DNA from: Pseudomonadota bacterium
GTDB taxonomy: Bacteria > Pseudomonadota > Alphaproteobacteria > Rhizobiales > Rhizobiaceae
Length of the DNA stretch: 11,675 bases
Direction of reading: 5' to 3'
NCBI GenBank assembly: GCA_003242525.1
Contig: QGUU01000037.1
Location: 1 to 11,675, forward strand
In this document: positions 5,652 to 11,675 of the stretch, one piece after another
Numbering within the stretch: the stretch's first letter is position 1
Layout: each line of letters starts with the position of its first letter
Made by a program: the position numbers and the translations under genes
Notes under the pieces: generated by a model
Seen by the model: only the letters and a program-made list of their open reading frames with translations
Database searches by the model: none
Told to the model about the DNA's origin: nothing

Positions 5652-7022
5652 ATGGCCGGGAAACTTTCGTTCGATCAGTTGAAGAGTGCAGTGTCGGCAA
5701 ATGAGATCGACACCGTGCTGGTAGCCGCCGTGGATATGCAGGGGCGGCTCATCGGCAAGCGCTTCCTCGCCTCCTTCTTCGTCGAATCCGGATATGACGA
5801 GACGCATGGCTGCAACTACCTGCTGGCCGACGACATCGATATGGAGCCGGTGCCTGGCTACAAGGCGGCAAGCTGGTCCCAGGGCTATGGCGATTTCGTC
5901 CTGAAGCCGGATCTTTCCACTATCCGCCGCGTGCCCTGGCTGGAAAAGACGGCCCTGGTGCTGAGCGACGTCCTCGATCACCATACGCACGAGGATCTGC
6001 CGCATTCGCCGCGCGCCATCCTCAGGAAACAGATCAAGCGGCTCGCCGAGCGTGGCTATATCGGCTACTTCGCTTCCGAGCTCGAGTTCTACCTGTTTTC
6101 CGAAACTTACGGTTCGGCCCGAGCCAAGCGCTGGCAGGGTCTCGACACGGCATCCCCCTATATCGGCGACTATCTGATTGGCATCACGACCAAGGAAGAA
6201 GGTTACATGCGCCGCCTGCGCAACGAGATGAACGAGGCAGGCATTCCGATCGAGTGCTCGAAGGGCGAGTGGGGCCCCGGCCAGGAAGAAATCAATGTGC
6301 GCTATGCGGAAGCGCTGGAAATGGCCGACCGCCACGTCTTCCTCAAGAACGGCGCCAAGGAAATCGCCGATCAGGAGGGCAAGGCCGTCTGTTTCATGGC
6401 CAAATACAATTACGAGTTGGCCGGCAACTCCAGCCATATCCACAATTCGCTGTGGAGCGCCGACGGCAAGACGCCGCTCTTTTTCGACAAGGATGCGCCC
6501 TGGACACTTTCGGAACTCGGCCGGCAATGGTCGGCAGGGCAGCTCAAATATGCAAGGGAGTATACGCTGCTCCTGGCGCCCTACATCAATTCCTACAAGC
6601 GCTTCCAGTCCGGCACGTTCGCGCCGACAAAGATCATGTGGAGCGAGGACAACCGCACCGCAGGCTTCCGTCTGTGCGGGGAGGGCACGAAGGGAATCCG
6701 GATGGAATGCCGGATCGGCGGAGCCGATCTGAATCCCTACCTTGCCTTTGCCGGGCTGATCGCGGCCGGACTTGCGGGAATTGACGAGAAGCTTGAACTG
6801 CAGAAACCTTTTGTGGGAGACGCCTACCAGGCATCGCGCCTGCCGGAAATCCCGAAGACCCTGCGTGACGCCACCGAAGCCTTCGCCAAGTCGAAGATGA
6901 TGCGGCAGGCGCTGGGCGATGACGTGGTCGATCATTATGTCCACACCGCCCGCTGGGAACAGATGGAATATGATCGCCGCATCACCGATTGGGAATTGCA
7001 CCGCGGCTTCGAACGCTACTGA
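5652..7022 (+). CDS. Glutamine synthetase family ligase (GlnA3/PuuA-like)
   Basis: A 456-residue GS-fold enzyme with the catalytic blocks present: ASELEFYLF (141-149; metal-binding Glu143 and Glu145), KGEWGPGQEEINVRYAEAL (204-222), GNSSHIHNSLW (258-268; metal-binding His262), NSYKRF (313-318), NRTAGFRL (334-341) and the MECRIGGADLNPYLAF block (351-366; Glu352, Arg354). The family activates the gamma-carboxyl of glutamate with ATP and joins it to ammonia or an amine. The SSHIHNS and AGFRLCGEGTKGI variants, and the setting among dehydrogenases and transporters rather than nitrogen-assimilation genes, favour a gamma-glutamyl-amine (or similar) ligase such as PuuA, GlnA4 or IpuC over true glutamine synthetase. 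GGAGAG lies upstream of the start as ribosome site. The specific amine cannot be told. A very long open frame on the opposite strand is a composition effect. Confidence 0.9.
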   Translation: MAGKLSFDQLKSAVSANEIDTVLVAAVDMQGRLIGKRFLASFFVESGYDETHGCNYLLADDIDMEPVPGYKAASWSQGYGDFVLKPDLSTIRRVPWLEKTALVLSDVLDHHTHEDLPHSPRAILRKQIKRLAERGYIGYFASELEFYLFSETYGSARAKRWQGLDTASPYIGDYLIGITTKEEGYMRRLRNEMNEAGIPIECSKGEWGPGQEEINVRYAEALEMADRHVFLKNGAKEIADQEGKAVCFMAKYNYELAGNSSHIHNSLWSADGKTPLFFDKDAPWTLSELGRQWSAGQLKYAREYTLLLAPYINSYKRFQSGTFAPTKIMWSEDNRTAGFRLCGEGTKGIRMECRIGGADLNPYLAFAGLIAAGLAGIDEKLELQKPFVGDAYQASRLPEIPKTLRDATEAFAKSKMMRQALGDDVVDHYVHTARWEQMEYDRRITDWELHRGFERY

Positions 7023-7030
7023 CAGAACGT

Positions 7031-7058
7031 GCAGGCGGCCTCCTCCCGGGCCGCCTGC
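7031..7058 (+). other. Intergenic hairpin between ligase and aldehyde dehydrogenase genes
   Basis: GCAGGCGGCC (7031-7040) and GGCCGCCTGC (7049-7058) make a perfect 10-bp stem with an 8-base loop, between the ligase stop and the aldehyde dehydrogenase ribosome site. Only a short CTTTG follows, so it is more likely an mRNA-stability element or weak attenuator than a full terminator. Confidence 0.5.
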
Positions 7059-7081
7059 CAACTTTGTGAAGGACAAGGATC

Positions 7082-8470
7082 ATGACCGAGACGGTCAAGC
7101 TCAAATCTCCCATTGACGGCTCCATTTATGCCGAGCGGCCGATCGCAACGGACCAACAGGTGAATGCCGCCGTCGAGCGTGCGCGCGCTGCTCAGGCCGA
7201 CTGGGCACAGGTGCCGATCGCCCAACGGGGCCAATACATGCTGGCCATGCTGGAGGCCCTGGTCGCCATGAGCGACGAGATCGTGACCGAGCTGGCCTGG
7301 CAGATGGGCCGGCCGGTTCGCTACGGGGGTGAGTTCGGCGGCGTGAAGGAACGCACGCAATACATGGTCGAGATCGCCGAGAAGGCGCTTGCGCCGGTGC
7401 CCGCTTCGAATCCCAAGGATGGCTTCAGGCGCTACGTGAAGAAGGAGCCGCTTGGCGTGGTCATGGTCATCGCGCCCTGGAACTATCCCTATCTCACCGC
7501 CGTCAACACGATCGTGCCGGCGCTGATGGCGGGGTCGACCGTTATCCTCAAGCATGCGGCCCAGACCCTGCTGGTGGGCGAACGCTTCGCCCAGGCCTTC
7601 GAGAAGGCCGGCCTGCCCAAGGGCGTGTTCCAGAACATCATCCTCAACCACGCACAGACCGAGAGGCTGTTGGGCTCCGGCAAGATCGATCATGTCAATT
7701 TCACGGGTTCCGTTGCTGGCGGGCGCGCCATCGAAAAGGCGGCCGCCGGCACCTTCATGACGCTCGGCCTCGAACTGGGCGGCAAGGACCCGGCCTATGT
7801 CCTGCCCGACGCCAAGCTCGATCACGCCATCGCCAATCTTGTCGACGGTGCGTTCTACAATTCCGGCCAGTGCTGCTGCGGTATCGAGCGCATCTATGTG
7901 CACGAAAAGGTCTATGACGACTTCGTGGAAGGCTTCATCGCCGAGACGAAAAACTATGTCGTCGGCAACCCCCTGGAACAGGCAACCACGATGGGGCCGA
8001 TGGCGCAGGCGCGCTTCGCCGATCTGATCCGCGAGCAGAAGGCGGAAGCACTGCGCAAAGGGGCTGAGGCGCATGTCAACATGAAGGTGGAAAAGGACGA
8101 GCCCGGCTCGCCCTATCTGGGGCCTGAGGTGCTGACCAATGTCGACCACCAGATGAGCGTCATGCGCGAGGAGAGTTTCGGCCCGATCGTCGGCATCATG
8201 AAGGTACGAAACGACGAAGAGGCCATCGCCCTGATGAATGACAGTCCCTACGGGCTGACGGCTTCGATCTGGACGCGTGATACCGAGCACGCCATCGCTG
8301 TCGGCGACCGGGTGGAGACGGGCACGATCTTCATGAACCGCTGCGACTATCTCGATCCGGCGCTGGTCTGGACAGGCGTAAAGGATACGGGCAAGGGCGC
8401 CGGCCTGTCGCAGATCGGCTATGACAATCTCACGCGGCCGAAATCCTACCATCTGCGCGAAGCAATCTGA
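7082..8470 (+). CDS. NAD(P)-dependent aldehyde dehydrogenase
   Basis: A 462-residue ALDH-superfamily enzyme that oxidises an aldehyde to an acid with NAD(P)+. Seen in order: APWNYP (131-136), coenzyme-contacting Lys157 in VILKHAA, NFTGS (206-210), the general base Glu231 in LELGGKDP, the nucleophile in NSGQCCCGIER (probably Cys265, the middle of three), and EESFGP (363-368). Length is slightly short of the usual 475-500, with a compact C-terminus. The start at 7082 follows AAGGACAAGGAT. It lies 59 bases after the ligase gene and 125 before an iron alcohol dehydrogenase, suggesting it takes the aldehyde made by that enzyme (alcohol to aldehyde to acid). By analogy with PuuC it could act on a gamma-glutamyl aldehyde. 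Succinate-semialdehyde or lactaldehyde dehydrogenase activity is possible; sequence does not decide. Confidence 0.92.
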   Translation: MTETVKLKSPIDGSIYAERPIATDQQVNAAVERARAAQADWAQVPIAQRGQYMLAMLEALVAMSDEIVTELAWQMGRPVRYGGEFGGVKERTQYMVEIAEKALAPVPASNPKDGFRRYVKKEPLGVVMVIAPWNYPYLTAVNTIVPALMAGSTVILKHAAQTLLVGERFAQAFEKAGLPKGVFQNIILNHAQTERLLGSGKIDHVNFTGSVAGGRAIEKAAAGTFMTLGLELGGKDPAYVLPDAKLDHAIANLVDGAFYNSGQCCCGIERIYVHEKVYDDFVEGFIAETKNYVVGNPLEQATTMGPMAQARFADLIREQKAEALRKGAEAHVNMKVEKDEPGSPYLGPEVLTNVDHQMSVMREESFGPIVGIMKVRNDEEAIALMNDSPYGLTASIWTRDTEHAIAVGDRVETGTIFMNRCDYLDPALVWTGVKDTGKGAGLSQIGYDNLTRPKSYHLREAI

Positions 8471-8500
8471 GCCTCCATGCAATCAGACCCCTTCACCGTC

Positions 8501-8549
8501 CCGGGCTTCGGTATCTCTCGGCCTCACGATCGCGAGCCGACGAGCCCGG
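8501..8549 (+). other. Imperfect intergenic hairpin before the alcohol dehydrogenase gene
   Basis: CCGGGCT (8501-8507) pairs with AGCCCGG (8543-8549), and the adjoining TCGG with CCGA after a 2-base bulge, giving 11 pairs around a 25-base loop. No T-run follows. It occupies most of the 125-base gap between the two dehydrogenase genes, which otherwise shows no gene. Confidence 0.35.
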
Positions 8550-8595
8550 AAAGAAGGACGGGGGCTTTCCAGTCGACTCTCCAAAGGCAATAGAA

Positions 8596-9768
8596 ATGAC
8601 CACCCTCATCTCCAAATGGAACTATCCGACCACTGTCCGTTTCGGCGCCGGCCGCATCAAGGAATTGCCCGAAGTGCTGGCGGATGTTGGCATCGAGCGG
8701 CCCCTCTTCGTCACCGATCCGGGCCTGGCCAAGCTGCCGGTGGTCGCCTCGACGCTGAAGATCATGGACGACGCCAAGATTCCCTACGGCGTCTTTTCTG
8801 AGGTCAAGCCAAACCCTGTCGAATCCAACCTGACCGCCGGAATCGAGGCGTTCAGGAAGGGCGAACATGACGGCGTGATCGCCTTTGGCGGAGGCTCGGC
8901 CCTCGACCTTGGCAAGCTGATCGCTTTCCAGGCCGGTCAGCAGCGCCCGGTCTGGGACTTCGAGGACATCGGGGATTGGTGGACGCGCGCCGACGCCAGT
9001 GCGATCGCTCCGATCATTGCGGTGCCGACGACGGCTGGCACGGGGTCGGAAGTCGGCCGTGCCGGCGTCATCACGCATGAGGCTACCCATACCAAGAAGG
9101 TGATCTTCCACCCGAAGATGCTGCCCGCGGTCGTCATTGCCGATCCGGAGCTCACCACCGGCATGCCGCCCTTCATCACGGCAGGAACGGGAATGGATGC
9201 GCTCGCGCACTGCCTCGAGGCCTATTGCGCGCCTGGCTATCACCCGATGGCCGACGGCATTGCCGTGGAGGGCATCAGGCTGGTGCTGGAAAATCTGCCC
9301 AAGGCCTTCGCCAACGGCAATGATCTTGTGGCTCGCGCCCACATGATGAGCGCCGCCGCCATGGGGGCTACCGCCTTTCAGAAGGGCCTCGGCGCCATTC
9401 ATTCCCTGTCTCATCCGATCGGCGCTCTCTACGATACGCATCACGGCATGACCAATGCCGTCTTCATGCCCTATGTTCTGGCCTTCAACCGCGAGGCAGT
9501 GGAAGACAAGATCGCCCGTTTGGCGGCCTATTGCGACATCAAGGGCGGCTTCGACGGCTTCGCCAAGGCGGTTATGGATCTGCGCAAGGAGCTCAAGGTG
9601 CCGCACACGCTGCCGGAGCTGATCAAGGACCTCGATATGGACGAGGAGCGCAAGGCGCTGATCGCCGACATGGCGGTGGTCGATCCGACGGCGGGCGGCA
9701 ACCCGGTCAAGCTGACCAAGGAGGGGGCCCGGGCACTTCTGGAAAAGGCGATAGCCGGCGAGGTCTGA
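8596..9768 (+). CDS. Iron-containing alcohol dehydrogenase (group III)
   Basis: A 390-residue protein, typical for the Fe-ADH family (FucO, YiaY, AdhE C-terminal domain), which interconverts alcohols and aldehydes with NAD(P)H. Seen: the dinucleotide-binding GGGSALD (98-104), PTTAGTGSEV (144-153) and the metal ligands Asp201 and His205 in GMDALAHCLEAY, His269 in AIHSLSHPIGA and His283 in DTHHG, with ligand spacing as in FucO. The start at 8596 has AAAGG about eight bases upstream. Together with the upstream aldehyde dehydrogenase it would carry an alcohol group to a carboxylate. This pairing beside a GS-like ligase, without a PuuB-type oxidase, points to an amino alcohol rather than a diamine as the ultimate substrate; that is an inference. 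Maleylacetate reductase and 1,3-propanediol dehydrogenase belong to the same fold, so substrate is open. Confidence 0.93.
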   Translation: MTTLISKWNYPTTVRFGAGRIKELPEVLADVGIERPLFVTDPGLAKLPVVASTLKIMDDAKIPYGVFSEVKPNPVESNLTAGIEAFRKGEHDGVIAFGGGSALDLGKLIAFQAGQQRPVWDFEDIGDWWTRADASAIAPIIAVPTTAGTGSEVGRAGVITHEATHTKKVIFHPKMLPAVVIADPELTTGMPPFITAGTGMDALAHCLEAYCAPGYHPMADGIAVEGIRLVLENLPKAFANGNDLVARAHMMSAAAMGATAFQKGLGAIHSLSHPIGALYDTHHGMTNAVFMPYVLAFNREAVEDKIARLAAYCDIKGGFDGFAKAVMDLRKELKVPHTLPELIKDLDMDEERKALIADMAVVDPTAGGNPVKLTKEGARALLEKAIAGEV

Positions 9769-9775
9769 CAGTCAA

Positions 9776-9795
9776 AAACGGAGTCGGCTCCGTTT
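9776..9795 (+). terminator. Hairpin after the alcohol dehydrogenase gene, possible terminator
   Basis: AAACGGAG (9776-9783) and CTCCGTTT (9788-9795) form a perfect 8-bp stem with a TCGG loop, starting 7 bases after the stop codon. It is flanked by an A-run on the left and ends in TTT. It is a plausible rho-independent terminator, although the T-run is short. Confidence 0.5.
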
Positions 9796-9835
9796 CCAAA
9801 CTGTGCAATAAAATGACAAAAAAGGGGAACAATCG

Positions 9836-9877
9836 ATGGAGGGATGGCGACACAGGCTTTTAGCTGCGAGAGGGTGA
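9836..9877 (+). other. Possible 13-codon leader peptide frame
   Basis: An ATG at 9836, with AAGGGG eight bases upstream, opens a frame encoding MEGWRHRLLAARG and ending at a TGA (9875-9877). It lies between the terminator-like hairpin (9776-9795) and the 12-bp hairpin (9888-9915). Such a layout is seen in attenuators, but no run of one regulatory amino acid codon is present, so this is weak. Confidence 0.15.
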
Positions 9878-9887
9878 CCTACTCCGC

Positions 9888-9915
9888 ATGCCCGAACGAC
9901 ACTTCGTTCGGGCAT
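9888..9915 (+). promoter_or_regulatory. Perfect 12-bp hairpin in the leader of the ABC binding-protein gene
   Basis: ATGCCCGAACGA (9888-9899) and TCGTTCGGGCAT (9904-9915) pair perfectly around a CACT loop, about 80 bases before the start codon of the binding-protein gene. It is followed by two direct CATCCGGT copies (9913-9920 and 9928-9935) 15 bases apart. No T-tract follows, so it is not a classic terminator. It may be an operator (dyad) or an RNA element. The rest of the 227-base gap 9769-9995 holds one 13-codon frame (9836-9877) and no convincing promoter. Confidence 0.5.
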
Positions 9916-9995
9916 CCGGTCTAGCTTCATCCGGTTGTCACGCAAGGCGATTAACGCATCGCGGACAATACTGGCGTCAATTCAAGGAGATTCAG

Positions 9996-11096
9996 ATGTT
10001 CAGTTTTACTGGAAAGGTACTCTCACTCACGGCCGCCGCCCTCCTGGCGACGTCCTCCCTCGTGACAGCGCAATCGATGGACGAGATCATCGAAGGAGCC
10101 AAGAAGGAGGGCATGTTCTCTCCGATCGCTCTGCCGCATGACTGGTGCGGCTGGGGAGACATCCTCGCTGGCTTCAAGGCAAAATATCCCTTCATCACCC
10201 TCAACGAACTCAATCCTGACGCGGGTTCGGCCGACGAGATCGAGGCGATCAAGGCAAATAAGGGCAACACCGGCCCGCAGGCGCCCGATACGGTGGATGT
10301 CGGCTTGTCCTTCGGTCCCGCAGGGACCGCTGAAGGCCTGTTCATGCCCTACAAGGTTTCGACCTTCGACGATATTCCGGTGAAGGATCCGGATGGTCAC
10401 TGGTACGGAGGCTACTATGGCGTGCTGTCCTTCGAAGTGAACAAGGATCTGGTGCAGAACCTGCCACAGGACTGGTCCGACCTGCTGAAGCCCGAATATG
10501 CCAATGCCGTCGCCCTGGCGGGCGATCCACGCTCGTCCAACCAGGCAATCCTGGCCGTTTATGCCGCCGGGCTGTCAGCCACCAACGGTGATGCGGCGGC
10601 GGCGCCGCAGGCCGGGCTCGAATTCTTCAAGAAGCTGAACGACGCCGGCAATTTCGTGCCGGTAATCGGCAAGGCCTCGTCCGTGGCGCAGGGAACGACG
10701 CCGATCGTGATCCGCTGGGACTACAATGCGCTGGCCGATCGCGACACGCTGAACGGCAACCCGCCGGTTGAAGTGGTGGTGCCGAAATCAGGCGTGCTGG
10801 CAGGTGTCTACGCGCAGGCGATCAGCGCCTATGCTCCACATCCCAACGCTGCGAAATTGTGGATGGAGTATATTTATTCCGACGAGGGCCAGCTTGGCTT
10901 CCTGAAGGGATATTGCCATCCGGCGCGCTTCAACCAGTTGGTCGAGGAAGGCAAGGTGCCCCAGGATATCCTCGACAAGCTGCCGCCTGCGGAGCTTTAC
11001 AAGCAGGCGGTCTTCCCCACGCTGGAAGAGCAGGAGGCCAACAACAAGGCCGTCACCGGCGGCTGGGATAGCGTCGTCGGCGCCAACGTGCAGTAA
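9996..11096 (+). CDS. ABC transporter periplasmic substrate-binding protein (Fe3+/polyamine/phosphonate-like family)
   Basis: A 366-residue exported protein. A Sec signal peptide covers about residues 1-25 (hydrophobic LSLTAAALLATSSLVTA, then QS). The mature part begins with the MDEIIEGAKKEG helix usual in AfuA/FbpA and PotD-like binding proteins, and later shows YYGVLSFEVNKDLV and a C-terminal AKLWMEYIYSDEGQ block typical of this cluster of families. Annotated ligands of relatives include ferric iron, spermidine/putrescine, thiamine and 2-aminoethylphosphonate. The iron-type tyrosine pair is not evident and the catabolic setting favours an organic amine or similar. The start at 9996 has a textbook AAGGAGA ribosome site; an upstream in-frame ATG at 9888 lies in a hairpin and would bury the signal peptide, so it is rejected. 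The permease gene follows after 56 bases. Confidence 0.88.
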   Translation: MFSFTGKVLSLTAAALLATSSLVTAQSMDEIIEGAKKEGMFSPIALPHDWCGWGDILAGFKAKYPFITLNELNPDAGSADEIEAIKANKGNTGPQAPDTVDVGLSFGPAGTAEGLFMPYKVSTFDDIPVKDPDGHWYGGYYGVLSFEVNKDLVQNLPQDWSDLLKPEYANAVALAGDPRSSNQAILAVYAAGLSATNGDAAAAPQAGLEFFKKLNDAGNFVPVIGKASSVAQGTTPIVIRWDYNALADRDTLNGNPPVEVVVPKSGVLAGVYAQAISAYAPHPNAAKLWMEYIYSDEGQLGFLKGYCHPARFNQLVEEGKVPQDILDKLPPAELYKQAVFPTLEEQEANNKAVTGGWDSVVGANVQ

Positions 11097-11108
11097 GCAA
11101 CGCTGCGG

Positions 11109-11136
11109 GGAAGCGGCGCCGCCCCGCGCCGCTTCC
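11109..11136 (+). other. Hairpin between binding-protein and permease genes
   Basis: GGAAGCGGCGC (11109-11119) and GCGCCGCTTCC (11126-11136) form a perfect 11-bp stem with a 6-base loop, 12 bases after the binding-protein stop. No T-run follows. Such structures often protect the upstream mRNA and give more binding protein than permease. Confidence 0.6.
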
Positions 11137-11152
11137 GAATGAACGAGGCGGG

Positions 11153-11675
11153 ATGGCGAATGACTTTTCTGCGGGCAGGGACACGGGCATGACGGCGGTC
11201 GCAGCCGGGGCCAGGGCACGTTCGCGGCCATCTTTCGCCTGGCTTGGCGTGGTGCCTTTCCTGCTCTTCGCAGTCCTGTTCCTGATCCTGCCGACCATGA
11301 AGATCGTGGTCGGCAGCTTCCAGGACAATACCGGCGCCTTCACTCTTTCCAACATCGTCAACCTGTTCCAGCCTTCGATACTTTCGGCCTACTGGATTTC
11401 AATCCGTATCAGCCTCGCTTCGGCACTTCTGGGCTGTGCGTTCGGGTTCCTGGTGGCTTGGGCATTCGTGCTTGGCGGCCTGCCAGGGTGGGTGCGTTCG
11501 CCGCTGCTCACATTTTCCGGCGTCGCCTCAAATTTCGCCGGCATTCCGCTGGCATTCGCCTTCCTGGCGACATTTGGACGTCTGGGGCTGGTCACGCTGA
11601 TCCTGCGCGACTGGTTCGGCATCAATATCTATGCGCTCGGGTTCAACCTGCTCAGCTTCGGAGGCCTGACGCCCC
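11153..11675 (+). CDS. ABC transporter permease (binding-protein-dependent type), N-terminal part
   Basis: The first 174 residues are visible; the gene runs off the right edge. A soluble Ala/Arg-rich tail (1-28) leads into a first membrane segment at about 29-52 (AWLGVVPFLLFAVLFLILP). A short periplasmic stretch with SFQDNTGAFTLSNIVNLF follows, then segments at about 82-108 and 116-142. This is the layout of PotB/FbpB/PhnU-type permeases. The ATG at 11153 is chosen for the GAGGCGGG just upstream; an ATG at 11189 inside the tail is possible. It should partner the binding protein encoded just before; a second permease and an ATPase are expected to the right. Confidence 0.88.
   Translation, partial: MANDFSAGRDTGMTAVAAGARARSRPSFAWLGVVPFLLFAVLFLILPTMKIVVGSFQDNTGAFTLSNIVNLFQPSILSAYWISIRISLASALLGCAFGFLVAWAFVLGGLPGWVRSPLLTFSGVASNFAGIPLAFAFLATFGRLGLVTLILRDWFGINIYALGFNLLSFGGLTP

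Noticed and set aside
5553..7076. 507-codon open frame on the minus strand opposite the ligase gene
   Set aside because: It is antisense to a gene with clear catalytic motifs. Its translation has no recognisable domain and is rich in the His/Arg/Gly patterns produced by reading high-GC genes backwards.
7016..8482. 488-codon open frame on the minus strand opposite the aldehyde dehydrogenase gene
   Set aside because: Mirror frame of a well-supported gene; no domain, and it extends across the intergenic hairpin.
8524..9606. 360-codon open frame on the minus strand opposite the alcohol dehydrogenase gene
   Set aside because: Codon-composition shadow with no recognisable protein features.
1..11675. 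CRISPR arrays, tRNA or rRNA genes, insertion sequences, phage genes
   Set aside because: No regularly spaced repeats, cloverleaf-like intergenic sequence, transposase or phage-like frames were found on reading both strands.

Overview
The window looks like chromosomal or megaplasmid DNA of an alphaproteobacterium, most likely order Hyphomicrobiales (Rhizobium/Mesorhizobium/Aminobacter-like). This rests on the high GC content, the codon use, tight ATGA-type gene overlaps, and the mix of an RpiR regulator, TRAP and ABC uptake systems and a glutamine-synthetase-like ligase. The species is inferred from style; no marker gene is present.

Layout: (1) 1-632, minus strand: N-terminal part of a periplasmic adaptor of an RND efflux pump, running off the left edge. 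A promoter and a palindromic candidate operator lie at 741-797. (2) 794-1600, minus strand: a MurR/RpiR-type repressor/activator. (3) 1601-1734: divergent control region with a candidate promoter, tandem 14-bp repeats and a motif also found at the far end of the regulator gene. (4) 1735-4377, plus strand: N-formylglutamate amidohydrolase-family enzyme, TRAP small permease and TRAP large permease, overlapping end to start. (5) 4498-5562: TRAP substrate-binding protein gene interrupted by one in-frame TAA at 5110-5112. A strong hairpin terminator follows at 5583-5609. (6) 5652-9768: glutamine-synthetase-family ligase, NAD(P)-dependent aldehyde dehydrogenase and iron-type alcohol dehydrogenase. 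(7) 9996-11675: periplasmic binding protein and the first part of a permease of a Fe3+/polyamine/phosphonate-like ABC importer, running off the right edge.

The plus-strand genes read as one catabolic unit controlled by the divergent RpiR protein. The TRAP and ABC systems would import small nitrogenous or carboxylated compounds. The GS-like ligase would attach glutamate to an amine. The iron alcohol dehydrogenase and the aldehyde dehydrogenase would oxidise an alcohol end to an acid. The N-formylglutamate amidohydrolase-family enzyme could release glutamate plus the product amino acid. This resembles gamma-glutamylation pathways (Puu, ethanolamine via GlnA4-type enzymes, isopropylamine via IpuC), but with an alcohol dehydrogenase instead of the PuuB oxidase and a different candidate hydrolase instead of PuuD. 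The chemistry is an inference from gene content; the substrate is unknown.

Most intergenic gaps after 5562 hold a GC-rich hairpin of unrelated sequence. No RNA genes, CRISPR arrays, insertion sequences or phage genes were seen.
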